From contig NZ_QWLB01000019.1 of the NCBI RefSeq assembly GCF_003574355.1, positions 1-64,000 of the forward strand: a DNA stretch of 64,000 nucleotides, written 5' to 3'. Below, piece by piece: positions 33,599-43,875 of this stretch; positions within the stretch are counted from its first letter, which is position 1, and every line of letters begins with the position of its first letter. A program made the position numbers and the translations under genes. The DNA is from Meiothermus granaticius NBRC 107808 (GTDB taxonomy: Bacteria; Deinococcota; Deinococci; Deinococcales; Thermaceae). The notes below the pieces were generated by a model. That model searched no databases, was not told where the DNA came from, and worked only from the letters and a program-made list of their open reading frames with translations.

Positions 33599-34737
33599 TC
33601 GCCTTTATCTTGCTGCTCTACGCGCTCAGCGATCTGCTCTTCCGCTGGATGGGGTTGGGAGCCCTGGCTTGGGGCAGCCGAGCCGAGACCAAGATCGCCC
33701 TCACCTTCGATGATGGCCCCTCGGAGCAGACCGAGGCCCTGCTCGAGCTCCTCCGTCGGCATGGGGCCAAAGCCACCTTTTTCCTCACCGGTCAGCAGGC
33801 CGAGCGCTATCCCCAGCAGGTAGAACAACTGCGGCAGGAGGGGCACCAGCTCGAGGCCCACGGGTATTGGCATCGCCCCGCCTGGTGGATGGCCCCTTGG
33901 ACTGAGTGGGTCCACATCGCCCGCAGTTCTGGGCGGCTATACCGCCCCCCCTGGGGTCTCCATTCCCCCTTCACTCGAGCCTTCGCAGCCTTACAGGGCA
34001 AGCAAATCGCCCTGTGGGACACCGAATCCCGGGATTGGCTCGAGGAGAGCCCGGCAGAGATCACCGCCCGTCTGATCTTCTACACCAAGCCCGGATCGGT
34101 GCTGCTCTTCCACGATGGCCCCGAGCGCACTCTGCAGGTGCTGGAGCACCTTCTCCCGCGCCTCAACGAGCTGGGCTACCAAGCCGTCAGCCTGAACCAA
34201 CTGGACCTCCGGCCCCTGGGGCCGCGCGGGGGAATTCTGCGGGCCCTGCAGGGGTTTGAGGAACGCTACAACCATCAGCATGGCGCTTTCCGGGCCGGGT
34301 ATCGGCCTTTTGATCTCTTCCGGCTGGAGAAAAAACCCTTTCCAGGGCCCTCGGTGGAGGGCATTCCCCCCGGCGTGCCCTGCTATGAGGTGCACCTCGA
34401 GTCGGCCCGCGTGAGCGCCTTGAGCCCCATGCAGGTCTTCCGGGCTTTCCGCGAAAGCCTGAAGGAGGTAGCCAAACAGGTCCAGACCGACCCAGAGATC
34501 CAGTTGATCTACGGCCACAGCTATCTGGCCCACGCGGCCCGGGTAGTAGGGTTTCGCAGCGCCCCCCTGCCCGCTCGAGAGGCCCTGCTGGCCACCCTGG
34601 CCAGCCACTGGTTTTTATGGCTCTACCGGGGCGAGTTGCCCAAGCGCGGGCGCAACCAGGCTGCGCTTTCCTATATGACCCGCGAGGCCTTGCTGCGCCA
34701 GTATGGTCAGGCTCTGGAGGAAGGGACTCGAGCCTGA
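33568..34737 (+). CDS. Membrane-anchored polysaccharide deacetylase with C-terminal YkoP-like domain
   Basis: A 389-residue protein. One N-terminal helix (about 5-25) anchors it, leaving the NodB domain (about 38-215) outside. Catalytic residues are present: Asp48-Asp49 in TFDDGPS, the metal histidines His98 and His102 in EAHGYWH, Arg126 in RPPWG and a late LLFHDGP. It should remove N- or O-acetyl groups from a surface glycan. The C-terminal 170 residues are a separate domain of the kind seen in YkoP-like deacetylases, function unknown. It overlaps the MFS gene (31 bp) and the convergent methyltransferase gene (31 bp). Confidence 0.85.
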   Translation: MEALLEIALLIAFILLLYALSDLLFRWMGLGALAWGSRAETKIALTFDDGPSEQTEALLELLRRHGAKATFFLTGQQAERYPQQVEQLRQEGHQLEAHGYWHRPAWWMAPWTEWVHIARSSGRLYRPPWGLHSPFTRAFAALQGKQIALWDTESRDWLEESPAEITARLIFYTKPGSVLLFHDGPERTLQVLEHLLPRLNELGYQAVSLNQLDLRPLGPRGGILRALQGFEERYNHQHGAFRAGYRPFDLFRLEKKPFPGPSVEGIPPGVPCYEVHLESARVSALSPMQVFRAFRESLKEVAKQVQTDPEIQLIYGHSYLAHAARVVGFRSAPLPAREALLATLASHWFLWLYRGELPKRGRNQAALSYMTREALLRQYGQALEEGTRA

Positions 34738-35408
34738 AGCCAAAACCGTTTCCGGGCCTGGGGGAGGCTCTGGCGCAAATCCACCTTCTTCACCGCAAAC
34801 CCGGCCTCCTCCAGGCCGCGCCTCAGCGCTCCAGCCACCGAGTAGGTGGCCAGGCGGGCGCCCGGCTGGGCGGCCCCAAACAGCCGCTGCAACACCCCAG
34901 GACTCCAGGGCTCGGGGTTCACCCCCGGATCGAAGGGGTCAAGGTAGATCGCGCTGGCCCAGAGGTCGGGGAAAACCGCGGTGCTTACATCCTCGAGGCG
35001 AAGCTCGAGCCGCCCCCACGGGCCTTCCAGCACCCAAGGAGAGGACCGGGCCGCAAACCCCTCCAACACCCCCTGCCAAACCGCCTCAGCCGGAGGCGTG
35101 AGCGGTAGGGGAACGGTCTCGAGCACCCGCCGTTCCACCGGGAGGTACTCGTAGGCCAGGTATTCCAGCCGCACCCCCCGGGTCATGGCATCCTGAAGCG
35201 TGACCCTGAAGTTCACCCCCAGTCCGAAACCGACCTCGAGCACCTTTGGGCAGGGATGCCGGTGGGTCTCGGTGAGCTTGAGGTACAGCTCGGTGGCCTG
35301 GGTTAGTGCACCGTGCCTTGAGCTGTAGGGAACACCGAACCGGGGATGCAGCAGGGTGGTTGAGCCATCGTCGGTCAAAATGGGCTTGAATTCGGGCTCG
35401 AGCCGCAC
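34707..35408 (-). CDS. MnmC-like (DUF752) methyltransferase
   Basis: A 233-residue protein matching the methyltransferase domain of MnmC, which completes 5-methylaminomethyl-2-thiouridine in tRNA wobble positions. It has TLLHPRFGVPYSSRHGA (MnmC N-terminal motif; usually H-x-x-x-G-x-x-E), LEVGFGLGVNFRVTL (SAM loop) and IYLDPFDPGVNPEPWSP (catalytic D-P-F). The FAD-oxidase half of E. coli MnmC is missing, as in many bacteria. I choose GTG at 35406-35408, behind GAGGGG and just past the upstream stop, over a longer frame running into the decarboxylase gene. Confidence 0.8.
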   Translation of the reverse strand: MRLEPEFKPILTDDGSTTLLHPRFGVPYSSRHGALTQATELYLKLTETHRHPCPKVLEVGFGLGVNFRVTLQDAMTRGVRLEYLAYEYLPVERRVLETVPLPLTPPAEAVWQGVLEGFAARSSPWVLEGPWGRLELRLEDVSTAVFPDLWASAIYLDPFDPGVNPEPWSPGVLQRLFGAAQPGARLATYSVAGALRRGLEEAGFAVKKVDLRQSLPQARKRFWLQARVPSSRA

Positions 35409-35418
35409 CGCTACCCCC

Positions 35419-36840
35419 TCAGCGCGGGGCAGCCTCGATCGGCTCCGCCGCCTGGCGCATGAGTTGCCACAAGGCTTCGACATGGTGCCGCTCGGTGGGC
35501 TCCGCCCCGATCGAGACCCGGGCCATCCAGCGGCCCCGCAGCATTGCCGGGGTGATGAAGGCCTGGCCCGAACGGTTGACCCGGTTCACCCAGTCCAAGG
35601 TGTGCTGATCCAGGGCCTCCCCACTCAGGCCCGGGGGTTCAAAGCGCACGCACACCGTCTGCAAGGGAACCGGGGCCAGTACCTTCCAGCCGGGGGTCGC
35701 CCGCACCTGGGCCTCGAGCCACCGGGCGTTCTCGAGGTCGCGGCGCAGCCGAGCCTGCAACCCTTCCACCCCCTGATCCTTGAGCGCAAACCAGATCTTG
35801 AGGGCGCGAAAACGCCGCCCCAACGGAATCCCCCAGTCTTTGTAGTTGCGGGCCTCAACCCCGCTGGCCAGGTACGAAGGGTTGGTGGACATGGCCCGGA
35901 TGAGATGCTGTGGCTCCCGCACGAAATAGGCCGAGAGGTCCATGGCCATCCCCAGCCATTTATGTGGATTCACCGAGATCGAATCGGCCCACTCCACCCC
36001 CTCCCAAAGAGAGCGGCATTCCGGCAGCAGCATGGCTGAGCCGGCCATGGCCGCATCCACATGCAGCCAGAGACCCTGCTCGCGGCACAGTTCGGCAAGG
36101 TCGCGCACCGGGTCTATGGCCGTGGTGGCGGTAGTCCCCACCGCAGCCACCACCGCACAGGGCTTACGCCCCTGGGCCCGATCCCGCTCAATGGCCCCCG
36201 CAAGCGCATCCAGCCGCATGGCAAAACGGTCATCGGTCTCGATCAGCCGCAGGTTATCCTGACCAAACCCCGCCAACAGCGCGGCCTTGGGAACCGAGCT
36301 GTGGGCCTGGTCGGAGACATAGACCGTGAGGGGCTGCTCCTCGGCTTGCAAACCGCCCCGGTTCTGGGCATACCCGCTGGCCCGCTCCCGCGCGGTCAGC
36401 AGGGCCACCAGGGCTGCAGTAGAGGCGGTGTCTTGAATCACCCCTTGAAACCCCTCCGGCAACCCCAGCATCTGGCGCAGCCAGTCCATCATGGCCTCTT
36501 CCACCTCGCTCAAGGCCGGGGAAGCCTGCCAGGTAATCCCGGTCTGGCCCAGGCCCGTAGCCACAAGATCGGCCAGCACGGAAGAAAGCGGGGCATTGGA
36601 GGGAAACCAGGCGAAGAAATTAGGGCTTTGCCAATGGGTCAGGCCGGGCAGCAGGGCCTCGAGCTCCTCCTGAATCCCCTCGAATCCCTGAGGGCGCTGA
36701 GGCGGGGCCGGGTCGAAGAGGGCTTTGATCTCCCCCGGCTGTACCTGGGCCATTACCGGGAGCTGCTCGAGCCGGGCCCGGTACTCGGCAATCCAGTCAA
36801 TCAAGGCATAGCCAACGCGCTTAAACTCCTCCGGTGACAT
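35419..36840 (-). CDS. PLP-dependent aromatic-L-amino-acid decarboxylase-type enzyme
   Basis: A 473-residue group II decarboxylase. Lys294 in SVNPHKWLG forms the Schiff base, Asp262 in HVDAAMAGSA pairs with the pyridine nitrogen, and His180 in DQAHSSVPKA stacks on PLP. The N-terminal THWQSPNFFAWFPSN and GITWQASPALSEVEE match DOPA/tryptophan/tyrosine decarboxylases. Length is that of the family. The amino acid decarboxylated is not determinable here. It precedes the MnmC-like gene by 10 bases, and its start codon lies six bases from a TAGACT box. Confidence 0.88.
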   Translation of the reverse strand: MSPEEFKRVGYALIDWIAEYRARLEQLPVMAQVQPGEIKALFDPAPPQRPQGFEGIQEELEALLPGLTHWQSPNFFAWFPSNAPLSSVLADLVATGLGQTGITWQASPALSEVEEAMMDWLRQMLGLPEGFQGVIQDTASTAALVALLTARERASGYAQNRGGLQAEEQPLTVYVSDQAHSSVPKAALLAGFGQDNLRLIETDDRFAMRLDALAGAIERDRAQGRKPCAVVAAVGTTATTAIDPVRDLAELCREQGLWLHVDAAMAGSAMLLPECRSLWEGVEWADSISVNPHKWLGMAMDLSAYFVREPQHLIRAMSTNPSYLASGVEARNYKDWGIPLGRRFRALKIWFALKDQGVEGLQARLRRDLENARWLEAQVRATPGWKVLAPVPLQTVCVRFEPPGLSGEALDQHTLDWVNRVNRSGQAFITPAMLRGRWMARVSIGAEPTERHHVEALWQLMRQAAEPIEAAPR

Positions 36841-36846
36841 AAGAAG

Positions 36847-36852
36847 AGTCTA
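36847..36852 (-). promoter_or_regulatory. -10 box TAGACT, leaderless start of the decarboxylase
   Basis: On the minus strand TAGACT plus six bases precedes ATG 36840. Confidence 0.5.
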
Positions 36853-36913
36853 ACAGCCGAGGGGCCCCGTGCGGCCTTTGACTTTCGCCCCTTAACCTTC
36901 GAGAATAGCCCTG

Positions 36914-37201
36914 ATGGAGATTACCCCCGAGCTGATCCACCGCCTCAGCCAGCTCTCCCGACTGGCCCTCACCCCAGAAGAAGAAGCCCGGCTGGAGGGC
37001 GAACTCCGGGCCATGGTGGGTTTTTTCGAGCAACTGGGCGAGCTCGAGACCGAGGGGCTTCCCGAGATGCCCCGACCGGTCGAACTCCATAACATCCTCC
37101 GCCCAGACGAGGTCCGCCCCTCCCTGGAACCAGAAGAGGCCCTTTCGGTGGCCATTGAGCAGGAAGAGGGGATGTTCCGAGTCCCCAGGGTCATCGAGTA
37201 A
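36914..37201 (+). CDS. gatC: Asp/Glu-tRNA amidotransferase subunit C
   Basis: A 95-residue GatC, the small clamp between GatA and GatB in the complex that amidates Asp-tRNA(Asn) and Glu-tRNA(Gln). The pattern ITPELIHRLSQLSRLALTPEEE, the LEGELRAMVGFFEQL helix, and the extended tail ending FRVPRVIE are the family signature. gatA and gatB are not in the window, so the complex is encoded at scattered loci. serS follows after 42 bases from its own -10 box. Confidence 0.92.
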   Translation: MEITPELIHRLSQLSRLALTPEEEARLEGELRAMVGFFEQLGELETEGLPEMPRPVELHNILRPDEVRPSLEPEEALSVAIEQEEGMFRVPRVIE

Positions 37202-37231
37202 ACCCCTGGCCAAAACCCCGTTCCAGCCGCG

Positions 37232-38515
<1,284 letters not shown>

Positions 38516-38584
38516 AACCCGGCCATTCTGATGGCGGCCTGAAGCGAGCCCAAAAATGCCACGGTAGATTTGCTCGAGCCCTAT

Positions 38585-38712
38585 CGTCCCCTCGAGGCAC
38601 GGCAGAGGTGATGTTGATGCAGATGCGGTTGTACTTGCCCGTCACCCCGGCCATCGGGTAAATCTGCCCGTGAACAAACTCGTGGCGCAGCTCTCGACGG
38701 GCTTGACCATGC
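38585..38712 (-). pseudogene. Relic of a Uma2 (DUF820) family nuclease-like gene
   Basis: On the minus strand about 43 codons read GQARRELRHEFVHGQIYP, then MAGVTGKYNRICINITSAV. This is the conserved N-terminal block of Uma2 proteins, which have a PD-(D/E)XK-like fold and usually read R-H-E-Y-V-x-G-x-x-Y-A-M-A-G. After this block the frame runs into sequence antisense to serS with no family resemblance. The active-site half is gone, so this is a truncated remnant of a laterally mobile gene family. Confidence 0.6.
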
Positions 38713-38727
38713 CCCCAATCTAGCAGG

Positions 38728-39468
38728 ATGCTACAGGGCGTGGATTACGACCCCATCGCCCAGTTCTATGCCCTCAACTACGCCCATTACACCGACGACC
38801 TCGAGTTCTACGCCCGCCTAGCTGAAGATTACGGCGGCCCGGTGCTGGAGCTGGGGGCCGGGACCGGGCGGGTCAGCCGAGCCATCGCCCGGCGAGGCAT
38901 TGAGGTGGTGGCGCTCGAGCCCTCCCCTGCGATGCGTCGCCTGGGGGTGGAGTACACCCAGGACCTGCCGGTGCGGTGGGTCTCCGGGGATATGCGCCGG
39001 CTGGAGGCCCTACGGCCCCGGCAAGCGTATCCCCTGATCATCGCCCCGTTCAACGCTTTCATGCACCTGTACACCCTCGAGGAGCAAGACGCCACCCTGT
39101 CTGGGATCGCCCAAAGCCTGGCCCAAGGCGGCCGTTTGGCTTTTGATCTCTACAACCCCGCCCATATCGGGCCGCAGGGGGTTTTGCAACACGAAGGGGA
39201 CTACCCAGGCGGGATCAGCGTGTTCATTCATCAGACCCACGAAGCCGCCGTGCAATCGCTCACTACCCACTACCTGGTGGATCAACGCTCCTCCCGGGGG
39301 ACGCTCAAGCGCCAGACCTTTACCCTCACCCAGCGCTACTTCACCCGCTATGAGCTCGAGCGCTGGCTACGTGCCTTCGGTTTCCACTTCCGCCTGTTTG
39401 GGGGATTCCACCGCGAGCCCTTCAGCGCAGAGGCTCCGGTCATGGCGGTTCTGGCTTGGCTCGGCTAA
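38728..39468 (+). CDS. Class I SAM-dependent methyltransferase
   Basis: A 246-residue methyltransferase. VLELGAGTGRVSRAIARRG (about 35-53) is the SAM-binding motif I, and EVVALEPSPAMRRLG contributes the acidic ribose contact. RLAFDLYNP fits motif III. The N terminus MLQGVDYDPIAQFYALNYAHY is typical of small-molecule methyltransferases. The substrate cannot be read. No operon partner: the upstream neighbour is the Uma2 relic and the downstream neighbour is convergent. Confidence 0.8.
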   Translation: MLQGVDYDPIAQFYALNYAHYTDDLEFYARLAEDYGGPVLELGAGTGRVSRAIARRGIEVVALEPSPAMRRLGVEYTQDLPVRWVSGDMRRLEALRPRQAYPLIIAPFNAFMHLYTLEEQDATLSGIAQSLAQGGRLAFDLYNPAHIGPQGVLQHEGDYPGGISVFIHQTHEAAVQSLTTHYLVDQRSSRGTLKRQTFTLTQRYFTRYELERWLRAFGFHFRLFGGFHREPFSAEAPVMAVLAWLG

Positions 39469-39484
39469 GGCTCTATCGCCGATT

Positions 39485-39503
39485 CAACCGGTATTACCGG
39501 TTG
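39485..39503. repeat. Palindrome at a convergent junction
   Basis: CAACCGGT (39485-39492) pairs with ACCGGTTG (39496-39503) around three bases, overlapping the TAA stop of the DUF4397 gene and lying 16 bases past the methyltransferase stop. There is no T run. It may end both converging transcripts weakly. Confidence 0.45.
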
Positions 39504-40153
39504 TCCAAAGTCAGGAGAGCCTCGAGGGTCTTGTTCTTAACCCGGCCGGTGATGTATACGCTGTACACACTTCCAGCCTTGAGCGAGGTGAGCGGAACCC
39601 GCAGCAACACGGTCTTATTTCCGGTCGGGCGCACGATCAAACCATACTCCCCGCTGGGGATAGAGACATAACGGGTGGCTTGTCCAAAGCGCATATAATC
39701 CGCCACCAGGGTGGTGGTCTTAGCCTTGGCATCAACGGCATAAAGGCTCAGCTGCGGGGCATCCGGCGAGGCCAAAACCGCCCGAATCCGCACCCCACTG
39801 GGGGCTTTTAGCCCTTCTCCACTGTCCAAGAAAAGTCGGGTAACGACCTTCTGGGGAGTCCCCAGCGCGGCCAGGGTGTACTTGTATCCATTGCGGAGAT
39901 CAACCGTAGCAAGGCCTAGCCGAGGGGTGGTTTTACCGGTAGGGGTAACCCAGACCCGGAGGTTTCCTTTAGGCGCGGGCACATACTGGGTGAAGTTTTT
40001 GTACCCCTCCATGGCAAAGGATTTATGCCCATCCACCCAAACATCCACCGATCCCACCCCCTCGACCAGGTGAATGAAGCGGATCTCAGGGCTCCCCTGG
40101 GCCAAGCCCAAAGCGGCCAACGCTGCGACTAGGGATACCAGCAATCGTTTCAT
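39494..40153 (-). CDS. Exported DUF4397-domain protein
   Basis: A 219-residue protein with a signal peptide (about 1-19, MKRLLVSLVAALAALGLAQ). Two DUF4397-type beta repeats follow: IRFIHLVEGVGSVDVWVDG with FTQYVPAPKGNLRVWV (about 24-100), and IRAVLASPDAPQLSLYAVD with TRYVSIPSGEYGLIV (about 125-200). DUF4397 proteins are surface or periplasmic proteins of unknown function. GGAGGGG precedes the ATG by a few bases, so this is one of the Shine-Dalgarno-led genes. No functional partner nearby. Confidence 0.82.
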   Translation of the reverse strand: MKRLLVSLVAALAALGLAQGSPEIRFIHLVEGVGSVDVWVDGHKSFAMEGYKNFTQYVPAPKGNLRVWVTPTGKTTPRLGLATVDLRNGYKYTLAALGTPQKVVTRLFLDSGEGLKAPSGVRIRAVLASPDAPQLSLYAVDAKAKTTTLVADYMRFGQATRYVSIPSGEYGLIVRPTGNKTVLLRVPLTSLKAGSVYSVYITGRVKNKTLEALLTLDNR

Positions 40154-40297
40154 ATTGCCCCTCCACCGTATTCCCTTCCCGACCTCTCAGCCCGAAAGGG
40201 AGGGGTTCTGGTGGGAGCCCCACCCGAATCCCCTCCCCACTGTACCCGTTCTTTAAGAAGCTCTGGTTAGCCTCATCACGCCGGGCGGACCGGTCTT

Positions 40298-42754
40298 TTA
40301 GGCGCGAGCGGCCGGCTGTACCTTCGGGCGTCGGGGTTTGCGCACCGGCTGTGCCGGTTTATGGGTCATGTGCTGAGCCCCACCCACCAAGGCCCAATCC
40401 AGCGCCTGGTCCAGGTTCTCCGCGAAGTGGAAGCGTAGGTTATGGCGCAGGTAGGCTGGGATGTCGGAGAGATCGGGCTCGTTTTGCTTGGGCAAAATCA
40501 CCTCGCGGATCCCCGCCCGGCGCGCCCCCAGCACCTTCTCCTTGACCCCACCGATCGGCAGTACGCGCCCAGTCAGGGTGATCTCCCCGGTCATGGAAAC
40601 ATCGTTGCGCACAGGAACCTCAGCCAGGGCGGAGACCAGCGAGGCCGTGAGGGCAATCCCTGCTGAAGGGCCTTCTTTAGGTACCGCGCCCGCCGGCACA
40701 TGGATGTGCACGTCAGAGTTGTCGAACTTCTCGAGCGGGATGCCCAGGCGAGCCGCGTTCTTCTTGGCGTAGGAAAGGGCAGCCCGGGCCGACTCCTTCA
40801 TCACCTCACCGAGCTGTCCGGTAAGGATGAGCTGCCCCTTCCCCGGCATCACCGAGGTCTCGATGAACATAATGTCCCCACCCACCGGGGTGTAAAACAT
40901 TCCGGTCGCCACCCCGATCTGGGGCTCCCTGGCCTCGCTCTCCGGCATATGCCGGGCCGGGCCCAGATACTTTTCCAAGTCGCCATCGGTGATGCGTACC
41001 CGCTTCTTGCCCTCCTCGAGGATCACCCGGGCGGCCTTGCGCAGCAGTGTACCGATTTCCCGCTCCAGGTTGCGCACCCCAGCCTCGCGGGTGTAGTGGG
41101 TGATCAGCCGGTTCAGGGCGGCCTCGGTGACCACAACCTGGTTCTCCTTGAGGCCGTTCTCGCTGAGTTGGCGCGGCAGGAGGTAACGCTTGGCGATCTC
41201 GAGCTTCTCCTGCTCGATGTAGCTGGTGAACTCGATCAGCTCCATGCGGTCCATCAGGGGCCCCGGAATGTTCTCGGGGAAGTTGGCGGTGCAGATGAAC
41301 AGCACCTCGCTCATATCGAAGGGCACCCCCAGGTAGTGGTCGGTGAACTCCTTGTTCTGGGCCGGGTCGAGCAGCTCGAGCAGCGCCGCGGCTGGATCCC
41401 CCTGGTATCCCGCACCCAGCTTGTCCACCTCATCCAGCAAGAACACCGGGTTCTTGCTGCCGGCCTGTCGCAGGCCCTGGATGACCCGTCCGGGCAAAGC
41501 CCCGATGTAGGTGCGGCGATGCCCACGGATGTCCGACTCGTCCCGGGCCCCCCCCAGGCTGATGCGGTGGTATTTGCGCCCCAGGCTCTTGGCGATGGCC
41601 TTGGCAATCGAGGTCTTGCCCACCCCCGGAGGCCCCACAAACAGCAGGATGGGCCCCTTGGCCACCTCCTCCGCCGCCACCTCGCCCTTCTTGGCCCGCT
41701 CGAGCTTCAGCTTGCGTACCGCCAGGTATTCTAGCACCCGGTCTTTGACCTTCTCCAAGCCGTAGTGATCCTCGTCGAGGATCGCCTTGGCCTGCTTGAG
41801 GTCAATCTGATCTTCGGTGCGGATGTTCCAGGGCAGGCTCACGATCCAGTCCAGGTAGGTGCGCACCACACTGGCCTCAGCCGAGTCGGGGTGCATCCGG
41901 GCGAAGCGATTCAGTTCGCGCTCCACCTCAGGCCGCACGTTCTCCGGGAGTTGAAGGGCCGCAATCTTCTCGCGGAACTCCTCTACCTCCATCTCCCCTT
42001 CCTCGCCCCCCAGCTCGCGCTGAATGGCCTTCATCTGCTCGCGCAGATAAAACTCGCGCTGGTTCTTGTCCACCTCGTCTTTGACCTGCTGCTGGATGCG
42101 GCGCTGGGTCTCGAGCAAATCCAGTTCGGCATCGAGCAGGATTGCCACCCGCTTGAGCCGCTCAATGGCCGAGGCGGTCTCGAGCACCCGCTGCTTGTCC
42201 TCGAGCTTGAAATCGAGGTGAAAGGTGATGTAATCCGCGAGCTGCGAGGGGTCCTCGAGGTTGAGGATGAACTGCGCCACCTCAGGGGTCAGATACTTCC
42301 CCTCTTTCAGCAGGCGCTCGAAGCGCTCCTTGACCTCGCGAAAGAGGGCCTTGAGCTCGGTAGCTCGGCCCTCCTCCTCCTCGATTCGGGTAACCTTGGC
42401 CGAGAGGTAACCGTCCTCCTGGGTAAAGGTCTCCACCCGGGCCCGGGCGAAAGCCTGCACCAGCATCTGCACCGAACCATCGGCGTTCTTGCGCATCCGC
42501 AGGATGTTGCAGGCCGTACCTACCTCATAGAGGTCCGAACCGGAGGGCTCTTCCACATCCTTGTCGCGCTGGCTAACGATTAGAATGACCCGCTCCTGGG
42601 CCAAAGCTGCGTCTATGGCTCGGATTGAAACCGGTCGCCCGGCATCAATCGGCATCACCATGCTGGGATAAATCACCGAGCCACGCACCGGACACACCGG
42701 AAGGGTTTCGGGGAGATGGGTATTGACGGGGGTATCAATCTTGGAGTCGCTCAT
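40298..42754 (-). CDS. lon: ATP-dependent protease Lon
   Basis: An 818-residue AAA+ serine protease that degrades damaged and regulatory proteins. The N-terminal LAN domain (about 10-200) is followed by a coiled coil, Walker [10 protein letters not shown] near 380, Walker B FLLDEVDK near 438, and the protease domain. Its Ser-Lys dyad lies in [11 protein letters not shown] (Ser near 697) and [16 protein letters not shown] (Lys near 738). I choose the second ATG (42754), seven bases after GGAG; the first (42760) sits almost on that site. TAGACT about 22 bases upstream may be the -10 box. The C terminus is a basic tail. Confidence 0.96.
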   Translation of the reverse strand: MSDSKIDTPVNTHLPETLPVCPVRGSVIYPSMVMPIDAGRPVSIRAIDAALAQERVILIVSQRDKDVEEPSGSDLYEVGTACNILRMRKNADGSVQMLVQAFARARVETFTQEDGYLSAKVTRIEEEEGRATELKALFREVKERFERLLKEGKYLTPEVAQFILNLEDPSQLADYITFHLDFKLEDKQRVLETASAIERLKRVAILLDAELDLLETQRRIQQQVKDEVDKNQREFYLREQMKAIQRELGGEEGEMEVEEFREKIAALQLPENVRPEVERELNRFARMHPDSAEASVVRTYLDWIVSLPWNIRTEDQIDLKQAKAILDEDHYGLEKVKDRVLEYLAVRKLKLERAKKGEVAAEEVAKGPILLFVGPPGVGKTSIAKAIAKSLGRKYHRISLGGARDESDIRGHRRTYIGALPGRVIQGLRQAGSKNPVFLLDEVDKLGAGYQGDPAAALLELLDPAQNKEFTDHYLGVPFDMSEVLFICTANFPENIPGPLMDRMELIEFTSYIEQEKLEIAKRYLLPRQLSENGLKENQVVVTEAALNRLITHYTREAGVRNLEREIGTLLRKAARVILEEGKKRVRITDGDLEKYLGPARHMPESEAREPQIGVATGMFYTPVGGDIMFIETSVMPGKGQLILTGQLGEVMKESARAALSYAKKNAARLGIPLEKFDNSDVHIHVPAGAVPKEGPSAGIALTASLVSALAEVPVRNDVSMTGEITLTGRVLPIGGVKEKVLGARRAGIREVILPKQNEPDLSDIPAYLRHNLRFHFAENLDQALDWALVGGAQHMTHKPAQPVRKPRRPKVQPAARA

Positions 42755-42825
42755 ATGCATTCTCCGTATTGCTGAAGTCTAGAGCCTGGGCCAACGGAAA
42801 GAGTAAGGATGCAACCACTCCGGCA

Positions 42826-42831
42826 TAGCAT
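42826..42831 (+). promoter_or_regulatory. -10 box TAGCAT before a small open frame
   Basis: TAGCAT ends five bases before the ATG at 42837, the same layout as the leaderless genes. Confidence 0.3.
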
Positions 42832-42836
42832 GAACT

Positions 42837-42995
42837 ATGAGCGTGGTTATGTCAAGTTTACTATTTAAAGCGCTAGCAATCGGCACCTTATCCACATTCC
42901 TGCTCCATACCAGCCTCGAGGTCCGGCCCCATCTCCCAGTATCTACGATCGGCCCGACCTTTATTGTTACGCAGGTTTACCCCACGGGAGTGTAG
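42837..42995 (+). CDS. Possible small hydrophobic peptide (52 aa), divergent from lon
   Basis: A 52-codon frame between lon and the PfkB gene. Residues 5-24 (MSSLLFKALAIGTLSTFLLH) form one hydrophobic stretch that could be a membrane segment or signal; the tail is polar. A TAGCAT box sits five bases upstream. Codon use is richer in TTA, CTA and ACA than neighbouring genes, so it could be chance. No family recognised. Without it, the 278-base gap would hold only the lon promoter. Confidence 0.3.
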   Translation: MSVVMSSLLFKALAIGTLSTFLLHTSLEVRPHLPVSTIGPTFIVTQVYPTGV

Positions 42996-43032
42996 CCCCC
43001 ATGGGAAGCCCCGTTGGGTTTTACCCGCGGCT

Positions 43033-43875
43033 TCAGGTTCCCAAAAAAACCCGGACCTCATCCCCCCTGGGGGGTGTCCCGTTGCTGCAGTGCAGGGCCG
43101 CGGCAGCCGCGGCGAACTCGAGCCCCTCCAGCTCCCCTTTCCCCTGGGCCAGGGCCAGGGCCAAAGCCCCATGAAACACGTCTCCCGCACCGGTGGTGTC
43201 TTGGACATGCACTCGATAAGCCGGAAGGTGTCCCCCCGGATAGACCACCCCCTCAGGGCCGAGGGTTACCGCTGCCCACACCCGTTCTTTGCTCAGCCGC
43301 TCCAGCAGGGCCTGAACCCCCCCCACGCTCTGTGCGAACTCCTGCGAAGCCACCACATGGGTGCTCACCTGCACCAGCGACCAGTCGCCAGGCCGGTCTC
43401 GGTCGAGGTCGAGCAAGACCGGGAGCGACCGCCGGTGGGCAAACTGCCCCAGGCGCAGCCCCCCATCGGGCCAGCGCCCATCCAGCAGCAAGGCATCCGC
43501 ACCTTCTAAAATCCGCTCCGCATTCAGCACCAAGGCTTCGGGCAGCTCGGGGCGGTAGGGAAAAATATGCCGCTCGCCGTCTGGGGCCACCAGGACCGCC
43601 GAGACCGGGGTTGCCGCGCCCATCTGGAAATGGGTTTTGACCCGCTCGGCCCGAAGAAGCGCCTCGAGCCGCTCCCCAGCCGCATCATCCCCTCGGCGGC
43701 TCACCAGGTGGGCCTCTCCGCCCAGCCGAGCAATCGCCACCGCACCCACCGCCGCTGGCCCCCCTACCGCCTCTCGGTAGGCCCGTACCCCGGTGCGGCT
43801 GTGGGTAGGGGGAAACTGCTCCACGTAGTAGCGCTGGTCCAGGCAGGCCCAGCCGCAGGAAACTACCTTGGCCAT
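43033..43875 (-). CDS. PfkB-family carbohydrate kinase, last gene of the sulfolactate operon
   Basis: A 280-residue ribokinase-like sugar kinase. The N terminus VVSCGWACLDQRYYVEQFPP and GGPAAVGAVAIARLGGEAHLV match PfkB signature 1. VQDTTGAGDVFHGALALAL is signature 2, with the catalytic Asp in GAGD. It should phosphorylate a sugar, ketose or nucleoside brought in by the operon's importer. In the sulfo-EMP pathway a PfkB-family kinase (YihV) phosphorylates 6-deoxy-6-sulfofructose, so such a role is possible but unproven. I choose ATG 43875, which overlaps the previous gene by 13 bp. Confidence 0.85.
   Translation of the reverse strand: MAKVVSCGWACLDQRYYVEQFPPTHSRTGVRAYREAVGGPAAVGAVAIARLGGEAHLVSRRGDDAAGERLEALLRAERVKTHFQMGAATPVSAVLVAPDGERHIFPYRPELPEALVLNAERILEGADALLLDGRWPDGGLRLGQFAHRRSLPVLLDLDRDRPGDWSLVQVSTHVVASQEFAQSVGGVQALLERLSKERVWAAVTLGPEGVVYPGGHLPAYRVHVQDTTGAGDVFHGALALALAQGKGELEGLEFAAAAAALHCSNGTPPRGDEVRVFLGT

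Noticed and set aside
40160-40297. TPP riboswitch suggested by a CTGAGAGG string on the minus strand upstream of the DUF4397 gene
   Set aside because: The second conserved TPP block and the closing helices are absent, and the downstream gene is not thiamine-related.
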